Shown piece by piece: positions 29,001-42,059 of a stretch of 64,000 bases of DNA (positions within the stretch are counted from its first letter, which is position 1; each line of letters starts with the position of its first letter). The stretch comes from Corella eumyota (Eukaryota; Chordata; Ascidiacea; Phlebobranchia; Corellidae), in NCBI GenBank assembly GCA_963082875.1, contig OY720102.1:12374990-12438989 (forward strand), written 5' to 3'. Under the pieces are notes generated by a model. The model did not search any database. It saw nothing but the letters and a program-made list of their open reading frames with translations, and was not told the origin of the DNA. The translations under genes were made by a program, and so were the position numbers.

Positions 29001-30339
29001 ATTAATTAAATCTCAGTTAAAAATAAAAAAAATATTTCAGAAAAAAGTCAAAATCAATCCTATTCACAGATATCTTTGGTTAAGACAAACATTTACACGA
29101 TTTGTATAATAAAGGTGAAAAATATACATCTAGAACAAAGACACTTTTCAGTTCAACAATTTTCGCCTCCTAAAAAACACTAAAAACTCAAGTTTAAAAC
29201 TTTTCTTCAAGTTTACTTTATTTCTAAAAATAGCTTGTTAATTACATTAACAAATACAAAATAATGCAGTAATCAACAGAAATGAATTTTAGATAAAATC
29301 GCCTACTAATTAAAGTAGGCCTTTCAAAAACAAAATTAACTCAAAAATACTCTTATCCACGGAAATCTTTAGTAAAAGGCGAAAGATTTACTCGATATGA
29401 ATAAAAGTCCGAGTAAAATATTTTTATTGAAACTGAAGTATATTTCGCAATTAAATAATATAATTTGTGGTGTTTGTGATCAGTTAAAAGTTAAAACAGA
29501 TACACTTAATACATTTTACTAACAAAAACTTAAATAACAATATAATTTTAACAAACTTCAAGAAAAAGTTTGTTGTAATAAGCAGTCAAAGTTTGGCCAC
29601 TGCATTTTTAATGCTAGACACTCGATTATATCAGTTTTATTTAAATATTACTAAATTATAAAAACTAGCAATCATATTTAAATGGGTTTTTATTATTAAT
29701 TAAATCTCAGTTAAAAATAAAAAAATATTTCAGAAATTACACTCTTGTTTCAGTTGGTCACTTAAAATAAAGTGTAACTCAAAATTAATCCTATTCACAG
29801 ATATCTTTGGTTAAGACAAACTTTTACACGATTTGTATAATAAAGGTGAAAAATATACATCTAGAACAAATACACTTTTCAGTTCAACAATTTTCGCCTC
29901 CTAAAAAACACTAAAAACTAAAGTTTAAAACTTTTCTTCAAGTTTACTTTATTTCTAAAAATAGCTTGTAAATTACATTAACAAATACAAAATAATGCAG
30001 TAATCAACAGAAATGAATTTTAAGTAAAATCGCCTACTAATAAAAGTAGGACTTTCAAAAACAAAATTAACTCAAAAATACTCTTATCTACGGAAATCTT
30101 TAGTAAAAGGCGAAAGATTTACTCGATATGAATAAAAGACCGAGTAAAATATTTTTATTGAAACTGAAGTATATTTCACAATTAAATAAATTAATTTGTG
30201 GTGTTTGTGATCAGTTATAAGTTAAAACAGATACACTTCACTAACAAAAACTCAAATAACAATATAATTTTAACAAACTTCAAGAAAAAGTTTGTTGTAA
30301 TAAGCAGTCAAAGTTTGGCCACTGCATTTTCAATGCTAA
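26092..30339. repeat. Three 1416-bp satellite dimers
   Basis: Six monomers alternate 694, 722, 694, 722, 694, 722 bp. The pairing of one short and one long type matches the dimers at 21193-24024, which suggests that the dimer itself became a unit of amplification. Confidence 0.9.
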
Positions 30340-33300
30340 AAACTCGATTATAGCAGTTTTATTAAAATATTACTAAATTATAAAAACTAGCAATAATATT
30401 TAAATAGGTTTTTATTATTAATTAAATCTCAGTTAAAAATAAAAAAAATATTTCAGAAAAAAGTCAAAATCAATCCTATTCACAGATATCTTTGGTTAAG
30501 ACAAACATTTACACGATTTGTATAATAAAGGTGAAAAATATACATCTAGAACAAAGACACTTTTCAGTTCAACAATTTTCGCCTCCTAAAAAACACAAAA
30601 AACTCAAGTTTAAAACTTTTCTTCAAGTTTACTTTATTTCTAAAAATAGCTTGTTAATTACATTAACAAATACAAAATAATGCAGTAATCAACAGAAATA
30701 AATTTTAGATAAAAACGCCTACTAATTAAAGTATGCCTTTCAAAAACAAAATTAACTCAAAAATACTCTTATCCACGGAAATCTTTAGTAAAAGGCGAAA
30801 GATTTACTCGATATGAATAAAAGTCCGAGTAAAAGATTTTTATTGAAACTGAAGTATATTTCACAATTAAATAAATTAATTTGTGGTGTTTGTGATCAGT
30901 TATAAGTTAAAACAGATACACTTCACTAACAAAAACTCAAATAACAATATAATTTTAACAAACTTCAGGAAAAAGTTTGTTGTAATAAGCAATCAAAGTT
31001 TGCCCACTGCATTTTCAATGCTAAACACTCGATTATAGCGGTTTTATTAAAATATTACTAAATTATAAAAACTAGCAATAATATTTAAATAGGTTTTTAT
31101 TATTAATTAAATCTCAGTTAAAAATAAAAAAAATATTTCAGAAAAAAGTCAAAATCAATCCTATTTACAGATATCTTTGGTTAAGACAAACATTTACACG
31201 ATTTGTATAATAAAGGTGAAAAATATACATCTAGAACAAAGACACTTTTCAGTTCAACAATTTTCGCCTCCTAAAAAACACTAAAAACTCAAGTTTAAAA
31301 CTTTTCTTCAAGTTTACTTTATTTCTAAAAATAGCTTGTAAATTACATTAACAAATACAAAATAATGCAGTAATCAACAGAAATGAATTTTAAGTAAAAT
31401 CGCCTACTAATAAAAGTAGGACTTTCAAAAACAAAATTAACTCAAAAATACTCTTATCTACGGAAATCTTTAGTAAAAGGCGAAAGATTTACTCGATATG
31501 AATAACAGACCGAGTAAAATATTTTTATTGAAACTGAAGTATATTTCACAATTAAATAAATTAATTTGTGGTGTTTGTGATCAGTTATAAGTTAAAACAG
31601 ATGCACTTCACTAACAAAAACTCAAATAACAATATAATTTTAACAAACTTCAAGAAAAAGTTTGTTGTAATAAGCAGTCAAAGTTTGGCCACTGCATTTT
31701 CAATGCTAAACACTCGATTATAGCAGTTTTATTAAAATATTACTAAATTATAAAAACTAGCAATAATATTTAAATAGGTTTTTATTATTAATTAAATCTC
31801 AGTTAAAAATAAAAAAAATATTTCAGAAAAAAGTCAAAATCAATCCTATTCACAGATATCTTTGGTTAAGACAAACATTTACACGATTTGTATAATAAAG
31901 GTGAAAAATATACATCTAGAACAAAGACACTTTTCAGTTCAACAATTTTCGCCTCCTAAAAAACACAAAAAACTCAAGTTTAAAACTTTTCTTCAAGTTT
32001 ACTTTATTTCTAAAAATAGCTTATTAATTACATTAACAAATACAAAATAATGCAGTAATCAACAGAAATAAATTTTAGATAAAATCGCCTACTAATTAAA
32101 GTAGGCCTTTCAAAAACAAAATTAACTCAAAAATACTCTTATCCACGGAAATCTTTAGTAAAAGGCGAAAGATTTACTCGATATGAATAAAAGTCCGAGT
32201 AAAATATTTTTATTGAAACTGAAGTATATTTCACAATTAAATAAATTAATTTGTGGTGTTTGTGATCAGTTAAAAGTTAAAACAGATACACTTAATACAT
32301 TTTACTAACAAAAACTTAAATAACAATATAATTTTAACAAACTTCAAGAAAAAGTATGTTGTAATAAGCAGTCAAAGTTTGGCCACTGCATTTTTAATGC
32401 TAGACACTCGATTATATCAGTTTTATTTAAATAATACTAAATTATAAAAACTAGCAATCATATTTAAATGGGTTTTTATTATTAATTAAATCTCAGTTAA
32501 AAATAAAAAAATATTTCAGAAATTACACTCTTGTTTCAGTTGGTCACTTAAAATAAAGTGTAACTCAAAATTAATCCTATTCACAGATATCTTTGGTTAA
32601 GACAAACTTTTACACGATTTGTATAATAAAGGTGAAAAATATACATCTAGAACAAATACACTTTTCAGTTCAACAATTTTCGCCTCCTAAAAAACACAAA
32701 AAACTCAAGTTTAAAACTTTTCTTCAAGTTTACTTTATTTCTAAAAATAGCTTGTTAATTACATTAACAAATACAAAATAATGCAGTAATCAACAGAAAT
32801 AAATTTTAGATAAAATCGCCTACTAATTAAAGTAGGCCTTTCAAAAACAAAATTAACTCAAAAATACTCTTATCCACGGAAATCTTTAGTAAAATGCGAA
32901 AGATTTACTCGATATGAATAAAAGTCCGAGTAAAATATTTTTATTGAAACTGAAGTATATTTCACAATTAAATAAATTAATTTGTGGTGTTTGTGATCAG
33001 TTAAAAGTTAAAACAGATACACTTAATACATTTTACTAACAAAAACTTAAATAACAATATAATTTTAACAAACTTCAAGAAAAAGTTTGTTGTAATAAGC
33101 AGTCAAAGTTTGGCCACTGCATTTTTAATGCTAGACACTCGATTATATCAGTTTTATTTAAATAATACTAAATTATAAAAACTAGCAATCATATTTAAAT
33201 GGGTTTTTATTATTAATTAAATCTCAGTTAAAAATAAAAAAATATTTCAGAAATTACACTCTTGTATCAGTTGGTCACTTAAAATAAAGTGTAACTCAAA

Positions 33301-33856
33301 ATTAATCCTATTCACAGATATCTTTGGTTAAGACAAACTTTTACACGATTTGTATAATAAAGGTGAAAAATATACATCTAGAACAAATACACTTTTCAGT
33401 TCAACAATTTTCGCCTCCTAAAAAACACAAAAAACTCAAGTTTAAAACTTTTCTTCAAGTTTACTTTATTTCTAAAAATAGCTTGTTAATTACATTAACA
33501 AATACAAAATAATGCAGTAATCAACAGAAATAAATTTTAGATAAAATCGCCTACTAATTAAAGTAGGCCTTTCAAAAACAAAATTAACTCAAAAATACTC
33601 TTATCCACGGAAATCTTTAGTAAAAGGCGAAAGATTTACTCGATATGAATAAAAGTCCGAGTAAAAGATTTTTATTGAAACTGAAGTATATTTCACAATT
33701 AAATAAATTAATTTGTGGTGTTTGTGATCAGTTATAAGTTAAAACAGATACAATTCACTAACAAAAACTCAAATAACAATATAATTTTAACAAACTTCAA
33801 GAAAAAGTTTGTTGTAATAAGCAGTCAAAGTTTGGCCACTGCATTTTTAATGCTAG

Positions 33857-36800
33857 ACACTCGATTATAGCAGTTTCATTAAAATATTACTAAATTATAA
33901 AAACTAGCAATAATATTTAAAAAGGTTTTTATTATTAATTAAATCTCAGTTAAAAATAAAAAAAATATTTCAGAAAAAAGTCAAAATCAATCCTATTCAC
34001 AGATATCTTTGATTAAGACAAACATTTACACGATTTGTATAATAAAGGTGAAGAATATACATCTAGAACAAAGACACTTTTCAGTTCAACAATTTTCGCC
34101 TCCTAATAAACACTAAAAACTCAAGTTTAAAACTTTTCTTCAAGTTTACTTTATTTCTAAAAATAGCTTGTTAATTACATTAACAAATACAAAATAATGC
34201 AGTAATCAACAGAAATGAATTTTAGATAAAATCGCCTACTAATTAAAGTAGGCGTTTCAAAAACAAAATTAACTCAAAAATACTCTTATCCACGGAAATC
34301 TTTAGTAAATGGCGAAAGATTTACTCGATATGAATAAAAGTCCGCGTAAAATATTTTTATTGAAACTGCAGTATATTTCCCAATAAATAAATTAATTTGT
34401 GGTGTTTGTGATCAGTTATAAGTTAAAACAGATACACTTAATACATTTCACTAACAAAAACTCAAATAACAATATAATTTTAACAAACTTCAAGAAAAAG
34501 TTTGTTGTAAAAAGCAGTCAAAGTTTGGCCACTGCATTTTTAATGCTAGACACTCGATTATAGCAGTTTCATTAAAATATTACTAAATTATAAAAACTAG
34601 CAATAATATTTAAAAAGGTTTTTATTATTAATTAAATCTCAGTTAAAAATAAAAAAAATATTTCAGAAAAAAGTCAAAATCAATCCTATTCACAGATATC
34701 TTTGATTAAGACAAACATTTACACGATTTGTATAATAAAGGTGAAAAATATACATCTAGAACAAAGACACTTTTCAGTTCAACAATTTTCGCCTCCTAAA
34801 AAACACTAAAAACTCAAGTTTAAAACTTTTCTTCAAGTTTACTTTATTTCTAAAAATAGCTTGTTAATTACATTAACAAATACAAAATAATGCAGTAATC
34901 AACGGAAATGAATTTTAGATAAAATCGCCTACTAATTAAAGTAGGCGTTTCAAAAACAAAATTAACTCAAAAATACTCTTATCCACGGAAATCTTTAGTA
35001 AATGGCGAAAGATTTACTCGATATGAATAAAAGTCCGCGTAAAATATTTTTATTGAAACTGAAGTATATTTCCCAATTAAATAAATTAATTTGTGGTGTT
35101 TGTGATCAGTTATAAGTTAAAACAGATACACTTAATACATTTCACTAACAAAAACTCAAATAACAATATAATTTTAACAAACTTCAAGAAAAAGTTTGTT
35201 GTAATAAGCAGTCAAAGTTTGGCCACTGCATTTTCAATGCTAAACACTCCATTATAGCGGTTTTATTAAAATATTACTAAATTATAAAAACTAGCAATAA
35301 TATTTAAATAGGTTTTTATTATTAATTAAATCTCAGTTAAAAATAAAAAAAATATTTCAGAAAAAAGTCAAAATCAATCCTATTTACAGATATCTTTGGT
35401 TAAGACAAACATTTACACGATTTGTATAATAAAGGTGAAAAATATACATCTAGAACAAAGACACTTTTCAGTTCAACAATTTTCGCCTCCTAAAAAACAC
35501 TAAAAACTCAAGTTTAAAACTTTTCTTCAAGTTTACTTTATTTCTAAAAATAGCTTGTTAATTACATTAACAAATACAAAATAATGCAGTAATCAACAGA
35601 AATGAATTTTAGATAAAATCGCCTACTAATTAAAGTAGGCCTTTCAAAAACAAAATTAACTCAAAAATACTCTTATCCACGGAAATCTTTAGTAAAAGGC
35701 GAAAGATTTACTCGATATGAATAAAAGTCCGAGTAAAATATTTTTATTGAAACTGAAGTATATTTCCCAATTAAATAAATTAATTTGTGGTGTTTGTGAT
35801 CAGTTATAAGTTAAAACAGATACACTTAATACATTTCACTAACAAAAACTCAAATAACAATATAATTTTAACAAACTTCAAGAAAAAGTTTGTTGTAATA
35901 AGCAGTCAAAGTTTGGCCACTGCATTTCCAATGCTAGACACTCGATTATAGCAGTTTCATTAAAATATTACTAAATTATAAAAACTAGCAATAATATTTA
36001 AAAAGGTTTTTATTATTAATTAAATCTCAGTTAAAAATAAAAAAAATATTTCAGAAAAAAGTCAAAATCAATCCTATTCACAGATATCTTTAGTTAAGAC
36101 AAACACTTACACGATTTGTATAATAAAGGTGAAAAATATACATCTAGAACAAAGACACTTTTCAGTTTAACAATTTTCGCCTCCTAAAAAACACAAAAAA
36201 CTCAAGTTTAAAACTTTTCTTCAAGTTTACTTTATTTCTAAAAATAGCTTGTTAATTACATTAACAAATACAAAAAAATGCAGTAATCAACAGAAATGAA
36301 TTTTAGATAAAATCGCCTACTAATTAAAGTAGGCCTTTCAAAAACAAAATTAACTCAAAAATACTCTTATCCACGGAAATCTTTAGTAAAAGGCGAAAGA
36401 TTTACTCGATATGAATAAAAGTCCGAGTAAAAGATTTTTATTGAAACTGAAGTATATTTCACAATTAAATAAATTAATTTGTGGTGTTTGTGATCAGTTA
36501 TAAGTTAAAACAGATACACTTAATACATTTCACTAACAAAAACTCAAATAACAATATAATTTTAACAAACTTCAAGAAAAAGTTTGTTGTAATAAGCAGT
36601 CAAAGTTTGGCCACTGCATTTTTAATGCTAGACACTCGATTATAGCAGTTTCATTAAAATATTACTAAATTATAAAAACTAGCAATAATATTTAAAAAGG
36701 TTTTTATTATTAATTAAATCTCAGTTAAAAATAAAAAAAATATTTCAGAAAAAAGTCAAAATCAATCCTATTCACAGATATCTTTGGTTAAGACAAACAT

Positions 36801-38019
36801 TTACACGATTTGTATAATAAAGGTGAAAAATATACATCTAGAACAAAGACACTTTTCAGTTCAACAATTTTCGCCTCCTAAAAAACACTAAAAACTCAAG
36901 TTTAAAACTTTTCTTCAAGTTTACTTTATTTCTAAAAATAGCTTGTTAATTACATTAACAAATACAAAATAATGCAGTAATCAACAGAAATGAATTTTAG
37001 ATAAAATCGCCTACTAATTAAAGTAGGCCTTTCAAAAACAAAATTAACTCAAAAATACTCTTATCCACGGAAATCTTTAGTAAAAGGCGAAAGATTTACT
37101 CGATATGAATAAAAGTCCGAGTAAAATATTTTTATTGAAACTGAAGTATATTTCCCAATTAAATAAATTAATTTGTGGTGTTTGTGATCAGTTATAAGTT
37201 AAAACAGATACACTTAATACATTTCACTAACAAAAACTCAAATAACAATATAATTTTAACAAACTTCAAGAAAAAGTTTGTTGTAATAAGCAGTCAAAGT
37301 TTGGCCACTGCATTTTCAATGCTAGACACTCGATTATAGCAGTTTCATTAAAATATTACTAAATTATAAAAACTAGCAATAATATTTAAAAAGGTTTTTA
37401 TTATTAATTAAATCTCAGTTAAAAATAAAAAAAATATTTCAGAAAAAAGTCAAAATCAATCCTATTCACAGATATTTTTAGTTAAGTCAAACACTTACAC
37501 GATTTGTATAATAAAGGTGAAAAATATACATCTAGAACAAAAACACTTTTCAGTTTAACAATTTTCGCCTCCTAAAAAACACAAAAAACTCAAGTTTAAA
37601 ACTTTTCTTCAAGTTTACTTTATTTCTAAAAATAGCTTGTTAATTACATTAACAAATACAAAATAATGCAGTAATCAACAAAAATGAATTTTAGATAAAA
37701 TCGCCTACTAATTAAAGTAGGCCTTTCAAAAACAAAATTAACTCAAAAATACTCTTATCCACGGAAATCTTTAGTAAAAGGCGAAAGATTTACTCGATAT
37801 GAATAAAAGTCCGAGTAAAATATTTTTATTGAAACTGAAGTATATTTCACAATTAAATAAATTAATTTGTGGTGTTTGTGATCAGTTATAAGTTAAAACA
37901 GATACACTTAATACATTTCACTAACAAAAACTCAAATAACAATATAATTTTAACAAACTTCAAGAAAAAGTTTGTTGTAATAAGCAGTCAAAGTTTGGCC
38001 ACTGCATTTTTAATGCTAG
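33857..38019. repeat. Homogeneous run of 693/694-bp monomers
   Basis: Six consecutive monomers have lengths 693, 694, 694, 694, 694 and 694 bp. They lack the 37-bp stem-loop module and carry AATACATTT. Several share the ATTTAAAAAGG and GCAGTTTCATTAA variants. This is a local single-type expansion, unlike the alternating dimers to its left. Confidence 0.88.
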
Positions 38020-40767
38020 ACACTCGATTATAGCAGTTTCATTAAAATATTACTAAATTATAAAAACTAGCAATAATATTTAAAAAGGTTTTTATTATTA
38101 ATTAAATCTCAGTTAAAAATAAAAAAATATTTCAGAAAAAAGTCAAAATCAATCCTATTTACACATATCTTTGGTTAAGACAAACATTTACACGATTTGT
38201 ATAATAAAGGTGAAAAATATACATCTAGAACAAAGACACTTTTCAGTTCAACAATTTTCGCCTCCTAAAAAACACTAAAAACTCAAGTTTAAAACTTTTC
38301 TTCAAGTTTACTTTATTTCTAAAAATAGCTTGTTAATTACATTAACAAATACAAAATAATGCAGTAATCAACAGAAATGAATTTTAGATAAAATCGCCTA
38401 CTAATTAAAGTAGGCCTTTCAAAAACAAAATTAACTCAAAAATACTCTTATCCACGGAAATCTTTAGTAAAAGGCGAAAGATTTACTCGATATGAATAAA
38501 AGTCCGAGTAAAATTTTTTTATTGAAACTGAAGTATATTTCCCAATTAAATAAATCAATTTGTGGTGTTTGTGATCAGTTATAAGTTAAAACAGATACAC
38601 TTCACTAACAAAAACTCAAATAACAATATAATTTTAACAAACTTCAAGAAAAAGTTTGTTGTAAAAAGCAGTCAAAGTTTGGCCACTGCATTTTCAATGC
38701 TAAACACTCGATTATAGCAGTTTTATTAAAATATTACTAAATTATAAAAACTAGCAATAATATTTAAATAGGTTTTTATTATTAATTAAATCTCAGTTAA
38801 AAATAAAAAAAATATTTCAGAAAAAAGTCAAAATCAATCCTATTCACAGATATCTTTGGTTAAGACAAACATTTACACGATTTGTATAATAAAGGTGAAA
38901 AATATACATCTAGAACAAAGACACTTTTCAGTTTAACAATTTTCGCCTCCTAAAAAACACAAAAAACTCAAGTTTAAAACTTTTCTTCAAGTTTACTTTA
39001 TTTCTAAAAATAGCTTGTTAATTACATTAACAAATACAAAATAATGCAGTAATCAACAAAAATGAATTTTAGATAAAATCGCCTACTAATTAAAGTAGGC
39101 CTTTCAAAAACAAAATTAACTCAAAAATACTTTTATCCACGGAAATCTTTAGTAAAAGGCGAAAGATTTACTCGATATGAATAAAAGTCCGAGTAAAAGA
39201 TCTTTATTGAAACTGAAGTAAATTTCACAATTAAATAAATTAATTTGAGGTGTTTGTGATCAGTTTTAAGTTAAAACAGATACACTTTACTAACAAAAAA
39301 TCAAATAACAATATAATTTTAACAAACTTCAAGAAAAAGTTTGTTGTAATAAGCAGTCAAAGTTTGGCCACTGCATTTTCAATGCTAAACACTCGATTAT
39401 AGCAGTTTTATTAAAATATTACTAAATTATAAAAACTAGCAATAATATTAAAATAGGTTTTTATTATTAATTAAATCTCAGTTAAAAATAAAAAAAATAT
39501 TTCAGAAAAAAGTCAAAATCAATCCTATTCACAGATATCTTTGGTTAAGACAAACATTTACACGATTTGTATAATAAAGGTGAAAAATATACATCTAGAA
39601 CAAAGACACTTTTCAGTTCAACAATTTTCGTCTCCTAAAAAACACTAAAAACTCAAGTATAAAACTTTTCTTCAAGTTTACTTTATTTCTAAAAATAGCT
39701 TGTTAATTACATTAACAAATACAAAATAATGCAGTAATCAACAGAAATGAATTTTAGATAAAATCGCCTACTAATTAAAGTAGGCCTTTCAATAACAAAA
39801 TTAACTCAAAAATACTCTTATCCACGGAAATCTTTAGTAAAAGGCGAAAGATTTACTTGATATGAATAAAAGTCCGAGTAAAAGATTTTTATTGAAACTG
39901 AAGTATATTTCACAATTAAATAAATTAATTTGTGGTGTTTGTGATCAGTTATAAGTTAAAACAGATACACTTCACTAACAAAAACTCAAATAACAATATA
40001 ATTTTAACAAACTTCAAGAAAAAGTTTGTTGTAATAAGCAGTCAAAGTTTGGCCACTGCATTTTCAATGCTAAACACTCGATTATAGCAGTTTTATTAAA
40101 ATATTACTAAATTATAAAAACTAGCAATAATATTTAAATAGGTTTTTATTATTAATTAAATCTCAGTTAAAAATAAAAAAAATATTTCAGAAAAAAGTCG
40201 AAATCAATCCTATTTACAGATATCTTTGGTTAAGACAAACATTTACACGATTTGTATAATAAAGGTGAAAAATATACATCTAGAACAAAGACACTTTTCA
40301 GTTCAACAATTTTCGCCTCCTAAAAAACACTAAAAACTCAAGTTTAAAACTTTTCTTCAAGTTTACTTTATTTCTAAAAATAGCTTGTAAATTACATTAA
40401 CAAATACAAAATAATGCAGTAATCAACAGAAATGAATTTTAGATAAAATCGCCTACTAATTAAAGTAGGCCTTTCAAAAACAAAATTAACTCAAAAATAC
40501 TCTTATCCACGGAAATCTTTAGTAAAAGGCGAAAGATTTACTCGATATGAATAAAAGTCCGAGTAAAATATTTTTATTGAAACTGAAGTATATTTCACAA
40601 TTAAATAAATTAACTTGTGGTGTTTGTGATCAGTTATAAGTTAAAACAGATACACTTAATACATTTCACTAACAAAAACTCAAATAACAATATAATTTTA
40701 ACAAACTTCAAGAAAAAGTTTGTTGTAATAAGCAGTCAAAGTTTGGCCACTGCATTTTTAATGCTAG

Positions 40768-41928
40768 ACACTCGATTATAGCAGTTTCATTAAAATATTA
40801 CTAAATTATAAAAACTAGCAATAATATTTAAAAAGGTTTTTATTATTAATTAAATCTCAGTTAAAAATAAAAAAAATATTTCAGAAAAAAGTCAAAATCA
40901 ATCCTATTCACAGATATCTTTGGTTAAGACAAACATTTACACGATTTGTATAATAAAGGTGAAAAATATACATCTAGAACAAAGACACTTTTCAGTTCAA
41001 CAATTTTTGCCTACTAAAAACTCAAGTTTAAAAATTTTCTTCAAGTTTACTGTATTTCTAAAAATAGCTTGTTAATTACATTAACAAATACAAAATAATG
41101 CATTAATCAACAGAAATGAATTTTAGGTAAAATCGCCTACTAATAAAAGTAGGCCTTTCAAAAACAAAATTAACTCAAAAATACTCTTATCCACGGAAAT
41201 CTTTAGTAAAAGGCGAAAGATTTACTCGATATTAATAAAAGTCAGAGTAAAATACCTTTATTGAAACTGAACTATATTTCACAATTAAATAAATTAATTT
41301 GTGGTGTTTGTGATCAGTTATAAGTTGAAACAGATACACTTCACTAACAAAAACTCGAATAACAATATAATTTTAACAAACTTCAAGAAAAAGCTTGTTG
41401 TAATTAGCAGTCAAAGTTTGGCCACTGCATTTTCAATGCTACTCTCGATTTTATCAGTTTTATTTAAATATTACTAAATTATAAAAACTAGGAATAATAT
41501 TTAAATGGGTTTTTATTATTTATTTAAATCTCAGTTAAAAATAGAAAGAATATTTCAGAAATTACACTCTTGTTTCAGTTGGTCACTTAAAATAAAGTGT
41601 AACTCAAAATCAATCCTATTCACAGATATCCTTGGTTAAGACAAACATTTACACGATTTGTATAATAAAGGTGAAAAATATACATCTAGAACAAAGACAC
41701 TTTTCAGTTCAACAATTTTCGCCTCCTAAAAACTCAGTTTAAAAGTTTTCTTCAAGTTTACTTTATTTCTAAAAATTGCTTGTTAATTACATTAACAAAT
41801 ACAAAACAATGCAGTAATCAACAGAAATGAATTTTAGGTAAAATCGCCTACTAATAAAAGTAGGCCTTTCAAAAACAAAATTACCTCAAAAAAACTCTTA
41901 TCCACGGAAATCTTTAGTAAAAGGCGAA
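40768..41928. repeat. Diverged edge monomers of the satellite
   Basis: The last complete monomer (40768-41440) is only about 673 bp and carries scattered private changes, and the final one is cut at 41928. Both are of the GTCAGAGTAAAATACC subfamily. Greater divergence at an array edge fits the expected decay where unequal exchange is rarer. Confidence 0.85.
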
Positions 41929-41949
41929 TTGTCATCATACTTATTATGG

Positions 41950-41970
41950 TTCGAAATCTTAGATTTCGAA
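41950..41970. repeat. Perfect 9-bp-arm palindrome at the insertion's left end
   Basis: TTCGAAATC (41950-41958) and GATTTCGAA (41962-41970) are separated by TTA. The left arm is also part of the 12-bp motif repeated in inverse at 43945-43956. Confidence 0.85.
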
Positions 41971-41991
41971 ACATATTGTTATTGTCATTAT

Positions 41992-41998
41992 ACTTATT

Positions 41999-42029
<31 letters not shown>

Positions 42030-42050
42030 TTATTATTATTATTCTTATTC
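41992..42050. repeat. TTA microsatellite
   Basis: Nearly uninterrupted TTA/TAT triplets, broken by one T-rich step and ending in ATTCTTATTC. Confidence 0.95.
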
Positions 42051-42059
42051 TTTCTAGTC

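Larger units (their letters stand above)
1..41928. repeat. AT-rich satellite array, about 59 monomers of ~690-730 bp
   Basis: Tandem head-to-tail monomers cover the whole stretch, and the left edge of the window lies inside the array. Using the recurring ACACTC(G/C)ATTATA motif as a ruler, the junctions fall at 3, 725, 1418, 2112, 2834, 3519, 4204, 4889, 5602 and so on to 40768 and 41441. Spacings are almost all 685, 694, 713-716, 722-727 or 731-734 bp. The classes differ by a ~37-bp stem-loop module, a 9-bp AATACATTT module and a ~10-bp loss in an A-rich tract. All monomers share one orientation. Open frames of 61-64 codons recur only because the DNA repeats; they have no initiation context or family resemblance. 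Two sequence subfamilies are visible: a main one with GTCCGAGTAAAA, and a diverged one with GTCAGAGTAAAATACC that dominates about 9100-17800 and the right edge. No transposase, RNA gene or CENP-B-type box was recognised. Confidence 0.97.

Noticed and set aside
192-33512. Recurrent 62-codon open frames (MVKTN... type) on the plus strand
   Set aside because: Present only in monomers where single-base differences remove a stop; they need a non-ATG start at the listed position and cross stem-loop DNA. Chance frames in a satellite.
1-41928. CRISPR-like or origin-like repeat array
   Set aside because: Repeats are ~690-730 bp, contiguous and without unique spacers, and the flanking genes are spliced animal genes.
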